A stretch of 64,000 nucleotides of DNA from assembly GCF_000058485.1 (NCBI RefSeq), contig NC_008278.1:5140962-5204961 (forward strand). Direction: 5' to 3'. The position numbers and the translations under genes were made by a program. Below the pieces are notes generated by a model. That model was not told the DNA's origin and made no database searches. It saw only the letters and a list, made by a program, of their open reading frames with translations. Positions 28,193 to 35,970 of this stretch are shown one piece after another. Position 1 is the stretch's first letter; the number at the start of each line of letters is the position of its first letter. Origin of the DNA: Frankia alni ACN14a (GTDB lineage: Bacteria > Actinomycetota > Actinomycetes > Frankiales > Frankiaceae).

Positions 28193-29010
28193 ACCGCCGG
28201 CAGGTCCGGGTAGTCGGGGGCGTGCCCGCCCGCGCGCCCGCGCATCGCCTCGGCGACCTCCTCGGCCTGGAAGGCTCCCGTCTGCCAGGTCGCGATCTGG
28301 TCGAGCCCGGCGGCGACGTCGTGGTCGCGGGCGTAGAGCAGGCTCTCCTTGCTGCCCCAGACCGCCAGCGGGCTGCGCGCGGCGATCTCGGCGGCGATCT
28401 CGCGGACCCCCGCGAGCAGCGCGTCGTGGTCGTCGAACACCTCGTTGACGAGGCCGAGCTCGCGGGCCCGCGCGGCCGGCAGGCGCCGTCCGGTGTAGGC
28501 CAGCTCCCGGGCCACCCCGGCCGGGATGAGCGTCGGCAGGCGCTGCAGGGTGCCCAGGTCCGCGGTGATCCCGATGTTGGTCTCCTGGACGACGAAGAAG
28601 GCGTCGGCGGTGGCGTACCGCAGGTCGCAGGCGGTGATCAGATCGAGGCCGCCGCCGAGGCAGCCGCCCTGCACGGCCGCGAGCACCGGCATCCGGGCCC
28701 GCTCCAGCGCGGTGAAGGCGTCCTGCATGCGGGCGATGAGCCGCTTGCGGCCGGCGTTGGCACGCGCCGGGTCGCCGCCGGACAGCAGGTCGCTGTGCTC
28801 GAACGCGGACAGGTCCATCCCGGCGCAGAAGTGTCGGCCGGTCGAGGAGATGATCAGCGCCCGCACGTCACCGGCGTCGCTGAGCCGGCCGACGGCGTCG
28901 GGAAACTCCCGCCAGAACTCCGGCAGCAGCGTGTTGAGCGCGGCCGGCCGGTTGAGCACCAGCTGCGCGACCCGGCCGATGACGTCGACCTCGAAGCAGC
29001 GGTGGCCCAC
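28180..29010 (-). CDS. Delta3,5-delta2,4-dienoyl-CoA isomerase-like protein (276 aa)
   Basis: Crotonase family with the acidic residues of the ECH1 isomerase. GGGLDLITACDLRYA gives the first Asp, FFVVQETNIGI the Glu, and TADLGTLQRLP the second Asp; rat ECH1 uses Asp176, Glu196 and Asp204 in nearly identical contexts. Predicted to shift 3,5-dienoyl-CoA to 2,4-dienoyl-CoA during breakdown of unsaturated chains with odd-numbered double bonds. GTG 29010 is preceded by GAGGAG at six bases; longer readings start in low-complexity sequence. It is the first gene of the operon running down to 21812 and has an operator-like element 86 bases upstream. Confidence 0.87.
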   Translation of the reverse strand: MGHRCFEVDVIGRVAQLVLNRPAALNTLLPEFWREFPDAVGRLSDAGDVRALIISSTGRHFCAGMDLSAFEHSDLLSGGDPARANAGRKRLIARMQDAFTALERARMPVLAAVQGGCLGGGLDLITACDLRYATADAFFVVQETNIGITADLGTLQRLPTLIPAGVARELAYTGRRLPAARARELGLVNEVFDDHDALLAGVREIAAEIAARSPLAVWGSKESLLYARDHDVAAGLDQIATWQTGAFQAEEVAEAMRGRAGGHAPDYPDLPAVPPL

Positions 29011-29334
29011 GGCGGACTCCTCATCTGTGCGGCACAGCTCTTCGGCGCTCCGACGACGGCCTGCCCTCGGGTCCCCGAACCCTGATCTCGATAAGAGTAA
29101 ACTAAGTATACTAACTTCGCGAGCAACACCGAGGGCCGCACGGCCCCATCGACCGTGGTGGCCGGCCCGAACGGGGCCACGGTCGACCGACTCCGGGGGC
29201 GCGGCGCGCGGGCACCACGACCGCCTGCCGTGAGGTGGCCGACGCCGGCGGCCGCGTCCCCGGGCCACCCGCCCCCGCGGCGCAGAGGTGCCGTGGGGGC
29301 GGATGGGGTCGAGGCCCGGTGGGGCCCCGGCGGG
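29011..29334. other. Intergenic region upstream of the minus-strand catabolic operon
   Basis: 324 bases between the isomerase start and the SDR stop. Apart from the AT-rich motif at 29096-29113 and the promoter it implies, nothing recognisable is present. Confidence 0.5.
29096..29113 (-). promoter_or_regulatory. AGT-N2-ACT operator-like site, copy a
   Basis: Plus-strand AGTAAACTAAGTATACTA: two AGTNNACT half-sites separated by one base, a near-palindrome of 17 bases. It sits in an AT-rich island 86 bases upstream of the GTG of the seven-gene catabolic operon, where a promoter is expected. The same layout recurs at 31293, 34956 and, more weakly, 31485 and 35061. Confidence 0.65.
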
Positions 29335-30201
29335 TCAGGACAGGACGTAGCCGCCGTCGACGACGATCTGCTCGCCGGTCTGGTACCGGGACGCCGCCGA
29401 GGCCAGGTAGACGGCGATGCCGCCCAGGTCCGCGGGGGTGCCCCAGCGCCGGCCCAGCAGCCGCGGCAGCGAGCGGGCGGCGAACTTCTCGTCGTCGAGC
29501 AGGTCGTCGGCCAGCGCGGTGCGGATGTAGCCGGGCAGGATCGCGTTGACCCGGATGCCGTCGCGGCTCAGCTCCACCGCGCAGCTGCGGACCAGGCCGG
29601 ACAGCGCCGCCTTCGCGGTGCCGTACGCCTGGGTCCGGGCGAAGCCACGGTTGGTCCCGATGATGCTCGACACCGCGACGAGGCTGCCTCCCGCGCCGGC
29701 GGCGACCATGTGCCGGGCCGCGGTGCGGAAGGTGAGGAACACCCCGTCCAGGTTGATCCGCAGCACCTGGTGCCACTGGTCGAGAGTCAGGTCGGTGAAG
29801 CGCATCGGCTCCCCGCCGATGCCGGCGTTCGCGAAGCAGGAGTCGATCCGCCCGAACACACCGACCGCCTGCTCGAACGCGTCGATGACCTGCGCCTCGT
29901 TCCCGACGTCGCAGCGCAGCGCGAGCACCTTGCCGCCGTGCGCGGCGAGGGTCTGCTCCGCGGCGGCGTTCTTACGCTCGTTCGTGCCGAGGATGACGAC
30001 GTCCGCCCCGGCGGCGGCCAGCGCCTCGGCGATGCCCAGGCCGATCCCGCCGTTGCCCCCGGTGACGAGCGAGACCTGGCCCCGCAGGTCGAACGAGGCG
30101 ACGTCCGCCGGCTCGGGGCTCGGGCCCGCCGCCGCGGGACGGTCCGTCGGAACGGGACCGGCGGTCGCGGTGGGACGAGCGGTCGCGGTGGGACGGGTCA
30201 T
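29335..30201 (-). CDS. Short-chain dehydrogenase/reductase (288 aa)
   Basis: Classical SDR of the glucose/3-oxoacyl reductase type. After a disordered Thr/Ala/Pro tail of about 35 residues comes VSLVTGGNGGIGLGIAEAL for the cofactor, CFANAGIGG, SSIIGTNRGF and the YGTAKAAL catalytic Tyr-Lys. The C-terminus GEQIVVDGGYVLS is typical. ATG 30201 overlaps the stop of the upstream F420 oxidoreductase by four bases. Probably oxidises or reduces a hydroxyacyl or steroid-like intermediate. Confidence 0.88.
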   Translation of the reverse strand: MTRPTATARPTATAGPVPTDRPAAAGPSPEPADVASFDLRGQVSLVTGGNGGIGLGIAEALAAAGADVVILGTNERKNAAAEQTLAAHGGKVLALRCDVGNEAQVIDAFEQAVGVFGRIDSCFANAGIGGEPMRFTDLTLDQWHQVLRINLDGVFLTFRTAARHMVAAGAGGSLVAVSSIIGTNRGFARTQAYGTAKAALSGLVRSCAVELSRDGIRVNAILPGYIRTALADDLLDDEKFAARSLPRLLGRRWGTPADLGGIAVYLASAASRYQTGEQIVVDGGYVLS

Positions 30202-31205
30202 CGCGTCGCGTCGAGCAGCAGGGGCCACACCGCCGGGTCGGCCTTCCAGGTGTCGTAGAAGGCCGTCCGGGTGTAGATGCCGCTGATCTTCGCGATGAGG
30301 CCCTTGCCGACCTCCTCCGGCGTCCCGACGACCGAGAACGTGTGCAGGATTTCGTCGCTGATGAGGTCGGCCATGCCGTCCCACTCGCCGCGCTTGGACA
30401 GGTTGGTGAGCTCCGGCTGCAGGTCGCCCCAGCCGTGCACGTCGAGGACGGCCTTGTAGGCCGGGGTGGAGGCGTAGAAGGCGATCTGCTTCTTGGTCCC
30501 GAAGACCGCCGCCGCCAACTCCTCCTCGGTGCGCCCGACCGTCACGAACGACGGCCCGGCGATCGCGAAGCCGTCCAGATCGGCCCTGCCGGCCTTCGCC
30601 CGCCCGCGCAGCAGCGCCGGGAGGGTGACCTCCTCGAGGTACTTCTTCGTGCTGAACGGGTGGACGAAGAAGCCGTCGGCCACCTCGCCGGCCACCTCGG
30701 TCATCCCCTCGCCGACGCCGGCGAGGTACACCGGCGGTGGGCCGTAGGAGTGCGGCGACGGCGCGAAGAACGGCGTCATGAGGGTGTGGGTGTAGAAGTC
30801 GCCGCGGAAGGCGAGCTTGGTGCCGTTCTGCCAGGAGTCCCAGATCGCCCGGGTGGCCAGGACCAGCTCGCGCATCCGGGCGGCCGGGTGCGACCAGGTC
30901 ATCGAGAACCGCTTCTCGATGTGCGGCTTGATCTGCGAGCCCAGGCCCAGGATGAACCGGCCCTCGCTGTACTGGGCCAGGTCGTAGCCGAGGTAGGCCA
31001 GCGTCATCGGGGTCCGCGCGAAGGCGATCGCGATCGACGTGCCGACGCTCGCGGTCGAGGTCGCGTTGGTCGCCTGCAGCGTCTGCAGGAACGGGTCGTG
31101 GCGGGTCTCCCCCACCCAGATGCCCGCGTAGCCCTCCTTCTCGATACGCGCCGCGCCCGCCGGCGTCGCCGCGAGGTCGTCCGACAGGTTTGCGTCGATC
31201 TTCAT
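30198..31205 (-). CDS. F420-dependent LLM-class oxidoreductase, MSMEG_2256-like (335 aa)
   Basis: Luciferase-like TIM-barrel protein. GYAGIWVGETRHDPFL, IAFARTPMTLAYLGYDLA, GRFILGLGSQIKPHIEKRF and VYLAGVGEGMTEVAGEVADG match the actinobacterial F420 group typified by MSMEG_2256 (TIGR03617), common next to acyl-CoA and steroid degradation genes. Probable hydride transfer between F420 and a carbonyl or enoyl substrate. ATG 31205; an operator-like site lies 88 bases upstream. It is translationally coupled to the SDR that follows. Confidence 0.85.
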   Translation of the reverse strand: MKIDANLSDDLAATPAGAARIEKEGYAGIWVGETRHDPFLQTLQATNATSTASVGTSIAIAFARTPMTLAYLGYDLAQYSEGRFILGLGSQIKPHIEKRFSMTWSHPAARMRELVLATRAIWDSWQNGTKLAFRGDFYTHTLMTPFFAPSPHSYGPPPVYLAGVGEGMTEVAGEVADGFFVHPFSTKKYLEEVTLPALLRGRAKAGRADLDGFAIAGPSFVTVGRTEEELAAAVFGTKKQIAFYASTPAYKAVLDVHGWGDLQPELTNLSKRGEWDGMADLISDEILHTFSVVGTPEEVGKGLIAKISGIYTRTAFYDTWKADPAVWPLLLDATR

Positions 31206-31292
31206 CCGCTCTCCTCCTGATGGCGGGGCCTGTCGACGACCGCCGCGCCCGTCTCATCATGCCGCCAGGGGCCGCCAGATGACCTGCCGACG

Positions 31293-31310
31293 TAGTTCAC
31301 CAAGTGCTCT
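31293..31310 (-). promoter_or_regulatory. AGT-N2-ACT operator-like site, copy e
   Basis: Minus-strand AGAGCACTTGGTGAACTA, identical at 15 of 18 positions to the site at 34956-34973. It lies 88 bases upstream of the F420 oxidoreductase start, almost the same spacing as copy a from its gene. Confidence 0.6.
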
Positions 31311-31484
31311 TTGACGACGCCGATCCGCCGTGCGACGCGCGCACCCACGGCCAACCACGCCGATCGATACCGACAGCACCCGGACGATTCCAGGCGGTGC
31401 CTCCAACCGGGAGCCGCGCGGCGCCACCGGTGGACCGGCCACAGCCGCCACACCCGGAGAACTCACACCCCTACCCCGCCGACA

Positions 31485-31502
31485 TAGTTTACTAGGTATT
31501 CG
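31485..31502 (+). promoter_or_regulatory. AGT-N2-ACT operator-like site, copy b (orphan)
   Basis: TAGTTTACTAGGTATTCG: the first half-site is perfect, the second degenerate; 12 of 18 positions match copy a. No gene starts within 280 bases. Confidence 0.4.
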
Positions 31503-31650
31503 ATGACGGCTGCCACCGCCTGGAGGCGGGTCGTCATCCCCGCCCGACGGCACGACTCCACCGAACGTCATGATCGCCAGAGTTGGAGCTCGGGCCGGGG
31601 CAGTCCGCACGCCCCCCTGGTCGGAGGTGGATACGCCCTCCGGCCAGGAC

Positions 31651-31696
31651 GGACCACCCGACCGGGGCAGGCCGGACCACCCGACCGGGGCAGGCC
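31651..31696. repeat. 23-bp tandem duplication
   Basis: Two identical adjacent copies begin GGACCACCCGACCGGGG and end CAGGCC (31651-31673 and 31674-31696), with decayed copies after them. Non-coding as far as can be seen. Confidence 0.85.
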
Positions 31697-32205
31697 ATAC
31701 CGCTCAGCCAGGGCAGGCCGGGCCGCCTCCCGGCGGGGGGCCGGCTGGCCCTCCGCGACGCCCGCGACCACACCGCTTTACCTGATTCGCGGGTAGGACG
31801 AAGGTGCCGTCGCGGGCGACCTTCGACACGCGCGGTGTCCATCTGGTTCTGTGTCGGCACGGCCGCGCGCCGCCCGCCGAACGCCGGCGCGCCGTCCGCG
31901 GATGGCGACATAACCGCCTGAGCAGGGTATATGCCAGGCTTGAAGAGCGGCCCTCGGTGAATCGACCGGCGAAGCGCGCCGATGCTAGCTCGCACCTGGA
32001 TTACCGCGGGTAGCTGCCCCCGGTCGGACTTTCGCCCCTATTACTGGCCGGCCCGCCACAAATGTAGGATGTTCATGTCGATCAGTCATCGACACTCGGG
32101 CCGGGGTGATTACCGGCCGCAATCCCCTCCGCAAAGTGGCCGCGAGACGTCTGCGCGGCCGCAGATCCCATGATTCCGCGTTTCCGACAATCGGAGGACG
32201 ACGGC

Positions 32206-32880
32206 GTGACCGACAACGCCGCGGCAGCTCAGCCGCTGCACGTGCAGGGTCGAGATGCGGTGATCGCCGCATCACAGGGCGTGACCTGGCGTGACGGAGA
32301 GCCCCCGGATTACCACCTGTCCCACCAGACCATGCCGGCGGAACGCTCCGTGCACCACGAGCCCGGTTCACTCGCCGACATCGTGGAGCGGGTCGTCCAG
32401 GTCTTCGAGATGGAGCTGTCCCACAAGAAGAACCCGTCCGAGTGGGTCAGCATGGTCGCCGACAAGGTCAGGGTCAGCGTCAACGGCGGACCCGGGGTGG
32501 GCAGCGCCGAGCTGGCCGAGCGGGGCAGCTACAACGTCCTGATCGGGGAGAACCCGTACTACTCGGCCACCGAGGAATCCTTCGAGTCGTCGCACGACGT
32601 GTTCCACGAGGCATTCCCCGGGGGCTTCTTCTGGGAGGTCCTGGAGGTCTACTCGCCGCCGCCCGTGATCACTTTCAAGTGGCGGCACTGGGGCACCTTC
32701 AGCGGTCCCTACAAGGGAGTCGAGCCCACCGGCGAGCGCATCGAGATGTACGGCGTGACGGTCGCCCACGTGACCGACGACCTGCGCCTCACCGATACCC
32801 AGCACTTCTACGACAACACTGAATTCCTGGGCCGGCTCGCCCGCGGTCAGCTCGCACCCAACCCGCACGCCCACCAGTAG
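32206..32880 (+). CDS. SnoaL-like polyketide-cyclase-fold protein (224 aa)
   Basis: The C-terminal part (FHEAFPGGFFWEVLEVYSPP, ITFKWRHWGTFSGPYKGVEPTGERIEMYGVTVAHV) has the pattern of NTF2/SnoaL proteins, including the conserved GPYKGVEPTG stretch. Such proteins act as small hydrolases, isomerases or aldol cyclases. The N-terminal 75 residues are charged and helical and are not typical of the family. GTG 32206 is chosen for GGAGGAC at 32193; ATG 32170 in frame is possible. It stands alone, ended by a strong hairpin. Confidence 0.78.
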   Translation: MTDNAAAAQPLHVQGRDAVIAASQGVTWRDGEPPDYHLSHQTMPAERSVHHEPGSLADIVERVVQVFEMELSHKKNPSEWVSMVADKVRVSVNGGPGVGSAELAERGSYNVLIGENPYYSATEESFESSHDVFHEAFPGGFFWEVLEVYSPPPVITFKWRHWGTFSGPYKGVEPTGERIEMYGVTVAHVTDDLRLTDTQHFYDNTEFLGRLARGQLAPNPHAHQ

Positions 32881-32887
32881 GAACCGC

Positions 32888-32917
32888 ACCGCGGCGCCCG
32901 GCCGGGGGCGCCGCGGT
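32888..32917. terminator. 12-bp perfect stem terminator candidate
   Basis: ACCGCGGCGCCC (32888-32899) pairs exactly with 32906-32917 around GGCCGG, eight bases after the SnoaL-like stop and before the convergent hydratase gene. No U-tract. Confidence 0.75.
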
Positions 32918-32952
32918 CCACCCTCGACGGTCCACGCTCAGACGGTCCGCCC

Positions 32953-33801
32953 TCAAGCGGGCGGGCGGGCGGTACCGGCAGGCCTGGCGGTGTCGATCAC
33001 GGCGGTGAACCGGTCCTGGGCCTCCTGCGGATCGACCCGCCAGTGCCGGGCCGTGCCCGCCTCGCGGGCCAGCGCGTCGGCCAGCGACCTGCCCTCGCCC
33101 TCGGCGTACAGCTCCCAGGCGGCGGCCAGCGCGCGCCGGCTCGTCCGCGCGGTTGCCGCCGCGAGCTCCACCGCCCGCGTCACCACCGCCTTGTGCGCCA
33201 CCACCTCGGTAACCAGGCCGATGCGCAGCGCCGTGGCGGCGTCGATCTGCTCGCCGGTCGCGGTGAGCCGGCGCGCCCAGCGCGTTCCGACCGCCCGCGG
33301 CAGCAGGGCGCTGAGCCCCCAGCCGGGCACCAGGCCGACCCGGGCATGCGTGTCGGCGAAACGGGCCCGCTCGGAGGCCACCGCGAACGAGCAGCTCAGC
33401 AGCACCTCCAAGCCGCCGGTAACGCACGTGCCGTTCACCGCGGCGACCACCGGCTTCGTCATCGCCCGCAGGGTCGCCGCCGGGTTGAGCGAACGCACCC
33501 CGCGCGGCTTCGGGCCGGGGCCGAGCGCCTCGGTCAGGTCGACCCCCCCGGTGAACGCGGGATCGGTGCCGGTCAGCACCACCGCGACCACCGCGTCGTC
33601 CCCCTCGGCCTCGGTCAGTGCCGCCATCAACGCCTGCCGGGTCGCGACGTTCAGCGCGTTGCGCACGGCCGGGCGGTGCAGCGTCAGCAGCAGCACCGGA
33701 CCACGCCGCTCCACCAGCAGCGGCCCGGACCGGTCCACCAGCAAAGGCTCGGGCCGGTCCACCAGCGGCGGCTCGGGCCGGTCCGCGGCCGGGCCACTCA
33801 C
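32953..33801 (-). CDS. Enoyl-CoA hydratase/isomerase family protein (282 aa)
   Basis: Crotonase fold with FTGGVDLTEAL, NGTCVTGGLEVLLSCSFAVA and FADTHARVGLVPGWGLSALLP. It keeps the first catalytic Glu and has His at the second, so it is a close paralogue of the 27226-28089 protein. The first 30 residues are a repeat of DRPEPLLV-like units produced by a 24-bp DNA repeat. GTG 33801 overlaps the stop of the aldo-keto reductase gene (GTGA), so the two are translationally coupled. Confidence 0.85.
   Translation of the reverse strand: MSGPAADRPEPPLVDRPEPLLVDRSGPLLVERRGPVLLLTLHRPAVRNALNVATRQALMAALTEAEGDDAVVAVVLTGTDPAFTGGVDLTEALGPGPKPRGVRSLNPAATLRAMTKPVVAAVNGTCVTGGLEVLLSCSFAVASERARFADTHARVGLVPGWGLSALLPRAVGTRWARRLTATGEQIDAATALRIGLVTEVVAHKAVVTRAVELAAATARTSRRALAAAWELYAEGEGRSLADALAREAGTARHWRVDPQEAQDRFTAVIDTARPAGTARPPA
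33724..33784. repeat. 24-bp repeat encoding the hydratase N-terminus
   Basis: Units built on CGGGCCGGTCCACCAGC follow one another about 2.5 times and give the hydratase a repeated Asp-Arg-Pro-Glu-Pro leader. Confidence 0.75.
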
Positions 33802-34724
33802 CGGCTCCCACCTACCACCGGGCCGCCGCCCCCGGCCCTGGCCTGGGCGGGGGCGGAGCTCGCGGCGCCGATCGCGGCCACCTCGTCGTCGGTGAGCGCG
33901 ACCCAGGCGGCGTCGACGTTGGCGTCGAGATGACGGACCTTCGACGTGCCGGGAATGGGCAGCAGCACCGGGGAGCGCCGCAGCAGCCAGGCGAGCGCGA
34001 CCTGCGCGGCGTCCGCCTCACGGGCGGCGGCGATGGCGTCGAGTACCGCGCCGAGGCGCTCGCCGACCAGCACCGGTGCCCACGGCAGGAAGGCGAGCCC
34101 GTCGCGCTCGCAGACGGCCAGCACCGCCTCCGCCGTCCGGTCTCCGGCGTTGTACCGGTTCTGCACGCTGACCACCTCGCCGAGCGAGCGGGCGAGCGCG
34201 AGCTGCTCGGGTGTCACGTTCGACACGCCGATGTGGCGGACCTTGCCCTCCCGCTGAAGGTCGAGGAAGGCACCGACGGTGTCCTCGTAGGGCACCTGGG
34301 GGTCGGGCACGTGCACCTGATAAAGATCGATGGCCTCGACCCGCAGCCGGCGCAGGCTCTTCTCGCACTCGGCCCGGATGTGCTCGGGGCGGCCCAGCGG
34401 CGGCAGGCTCGTCGCTCCCGGGGCGATCTTTCCCGGCCGGAAGCCCGCCTTCGTGGTGATGAGCAGGTCGTCGGGGTACGGGTACAGCGCCTCGGCGATG
34501 ATCTCCTCGGACTCGCCGTACCCGTAGATGTTCGCGGTGTCGATCAGGTTGACGCCGCGCTCGTACACCCGGCGGGTGAGCGCGACGGCCTGCGCGCGGT
34601 CGCGGACCCCCTCGGCGTTGCGGGCGCCGGAGATCCGCATGGCGCCGAAGCCGAGGCGGCGCACGGTGTGGCCGGCCAGGCGGAACGTGCCGGTCGTGGT
34701 GTCGTCGAGGGTGCGGTGGGCCAT
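33798..34724 (-). CDS. Aldo-keto reductase (308 aa)
   Basis: NADPH-dependent carbonyl reductase of the TIM-barrel AKR family. The catalytic set is visible: LIDTANIYGYGESEE (Asp, Tyr), LLITTKAGF (Lys) and IDLYQVHVPDP (His); IPGTSKVRHLDANVDA is the cofactor loop. ATG 34724 gives a normal length; a 74-residue upward extension is low complexity. It is the first gene of a two-gene unit with the hydratase, and an operator-like site lies about 230 bases upstream. Confidence 0.9.
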   Translation of the reverse strand: MAHRTLDDTTTGTFRLAGHTVRRLGFGAMRISGARNAEGVRDRAQAVALTRRVYERGVNLIDTANIYGYGESEEIIAEALYPYPDDLLITTKAGFRPGKIAPGATSLPPLGRPEHIRAECEKSLRRLRVEAIDLYQVHVPDPQVPYEDTVGAFLDLQREGKVRHIGVSNVTPEQLALARSLGEVVSVQNRYNAGDRTAEAVLAVCERDGLAFLPWAPVLVGERLGAVLDAIAAAREADAAQVALAWLLRRSPVLLPIPGTSKVRHLDANVDAAWVALTDDEVAAIGAASSAPAQARAGGGGPVVGGSR

Positions 34725-34955
34725 GTCTCGATCACGAGCCTCTCGCTGGCGGGATGGCTGCGGGTCCCGGGGCCGTTCGCCCGACAGCGGCACCAAACGG
34801 GGCGATGTGGGACCGTACGTCAGGTGGTCGACGGTTCGTTCGCCAGCCCGCGCGGCCCGTCCGGGACGGCGTGCCGGCGGGTGCCGCCGCGGCCGGGGGA
34901 CGATCCGTCGCGGCGCGCCGCGACGGATCGGCAACCAGGTGCACACCCCGCCATT

Positions 34956-34973
34956 AGAGCACTAAGTTAACTA
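34956..34973 (+). promoter_or_regulatory. AGT-N2-ACT operator-like site, copy c
   Basis: AGAGCACTAAGTTAACTA. It differs from copy a mainly in the first half-site, and from copy e at only three positions. Between the divergent aldo-keto reductase and SDR genes. Confidence 0.6.
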
Positions 34974-35060
34974 TCAGAACGCGGATTCCGGCCTGTCAAC
35001 CCGCACGACCCCGCACCGCTCCGCCCCGCCGTCCCGGGGCGACGACAGGCACGGCAATAC

Positions 35061-35078
35061 ATTTTACTGTTTACACTA
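35061..35078 (+). promoter_or_regulatory. AGT-N2-ACT operator-like site, copy d (degenerate)
   Basis: ATTTTACTGTTTACACTA keeps both ACT elements and the final A but not both AGT elements (11 of 18 against copy a). It lies about 100 bases before the SDR start in an AT-rich island that is a likely promoter. Confidence 0.35.
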
Positions 35079-35179
35079 TTAATCGGTCCCTTCGTCGCGG
35101 GCCCCGCCTGCCGACGGCCGGGCCGACGCACCCGTGGCCCGGCCGGCGCCGAGCCACCGTCCTTCCGAGAGGAACTCAC

Positions 35180-35941
35180 GTGCAGATCGCGGATTCAGTC
35201 GCAGTGGTGACCGGCGGGGCGTCCGGCCTCGGCCTCGCCACCGCCACCCGGCTCGTCGACGCCGGCGCGAGCGTCGTCCTGCTCGATCTCCCGAGCTCCA
35301 ACGGTGCCGCGGTCGCGGAGAAGCTCGGCAGCGCCGTGCGCTTCAGCCCCGGTGACGTCACCTCGCCCGAGGACGTCACCGCCGCGTTGGACGCGGCCGC
35401 CGAGCTCGGCCCGCTGCGGATCGCCGTCAACTGCGCGGGCATCGGCAACGCCGCGAAGACGCTGGGCAAGCAGGGGCCGTTCCCGCTCGACCTCTTCGAG
35501 CGGGTGGTGCGGGTCAACCTGATCGGCTCGTTCAACGTCATCCGGCTCGCGGCGGAGCGGATCAGCCAGGTCGAGGAGATCGAGGGCGAGCGCGGCGTCA
35601 TCATCAACACCGCGTCGGTGGCGGCGTTCGAGGGTCAGATCGGCCAGGCGGCCTACTCCGCCTCCAAGGGCGGCATCGTCGGCATGACCCTGCCGATCGC
35701 CCGCGACCTGGCCAACCTGAAGATCCGCGTGGTCACGATCGCCCCCGGCCTGTTCGACACCCCGCTGCTCGCCTCCCTGCCGGAGCCGGCCCGCATCTCC
35801 CTCGGCCAGCAGGTGCCGCACCCCTCCCGGCTGGGCTCCCCCGACGAGTACGGCCTGCTCGCCACCCAGATCATCGCCAACCCGATGCTCAACGGCGAGA
35901 CGATCCGCCTCGACGGCGCGATCCGGATGGCGCCGAAGTAG
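35180..35941 (+). CDS. SDR, 3-hydroxyacyl-CoA dehydrogenase type 2-like (253 aa)
   Basis: Short-chain dehydrogenase close in form to HSD17B10, the SDR-type NAD-dependent 3-hydroxyacyl-CoA dehydrogenase. [18 protein letters not shown] binds cofactor; [21 protein letters not shown] holds Ser, Tyr and Lys; [21 protein letters not shown] and a C-terminal [12 protein letters not shown] are characteristic. GTG 35180 has GAGAGGAA upstream. It would perform the third step of beta-oxidation for the island. Confidence 0.9.
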   Translation: MQIADSVAVVTGGASGLGLATATRLVDAGASVVLLDLPSSNGAAVAEKLGSAVRFSPGDVTSPEDVTAALDAAAELGPLRIAVNCAGIGNAAKTLGKQGPFPLDLFERVVRVNLIGSFNVIRLAAERISQVEEIEGERGVIINTASVAAFEGQIGQAAYSASKGGIVGMTLPIARDLANLKIRVVTIAPGLFDTPLLASLPEPARISLGQQVPHPSRLGSPDEYGLLATQIIANPMLNGETIRLDGAIRMAPK

Positions 35942-35950
35942 ATCGCCCTA

Positions 35951-35966
35951 CCGCCCGCCGGGGCGG
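35951..35966. terminator. Hairpin between convergent genes
   Basis: CCGCCC and GGGCGG around GCCG fill the 29-bp gap between the SDR stop and the acyltransferase stop. Confidence 0.45.
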
Positions 35967-35970
35967 GTGG

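Larger units (their letters stand above)
31206..32205. other. 1-kb gap without a supported gene
   Basis: I find no frame with a good start, ribosome site and family resemblance. It holds two operator-like sites (31293-31310, 31485-31502), a 23-bp tandem duplication (31651-31696), and TAGGAT at 32065-32070, a possible -10 for the SnoaL-like gene. Lower-GC patches alternate with GC-rich ones, so it could be a decayed gene or a regulatory RNA region. Confidence 0.5.
34725..35179. promoter_or_regulatory. Divergent intergenic region with two operator-like sites
   Basis: 455 bases between the aldo-keto reductase and SDR genes. No gene is supported. Two AT-rich islands (about 34950-34980 and 35055-35090) hold copies c and d of the AGT-N2-ACT motif and probably the two outward promoters. 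Confidence 0.55.

Noticed and set aside
31804-32013. Possible 69-residue protein in the 1-kb gap
   Set aside because: No ribosome site, no family resemblance and Arg/Ala composition expected of GC-rich non-coding DNA.
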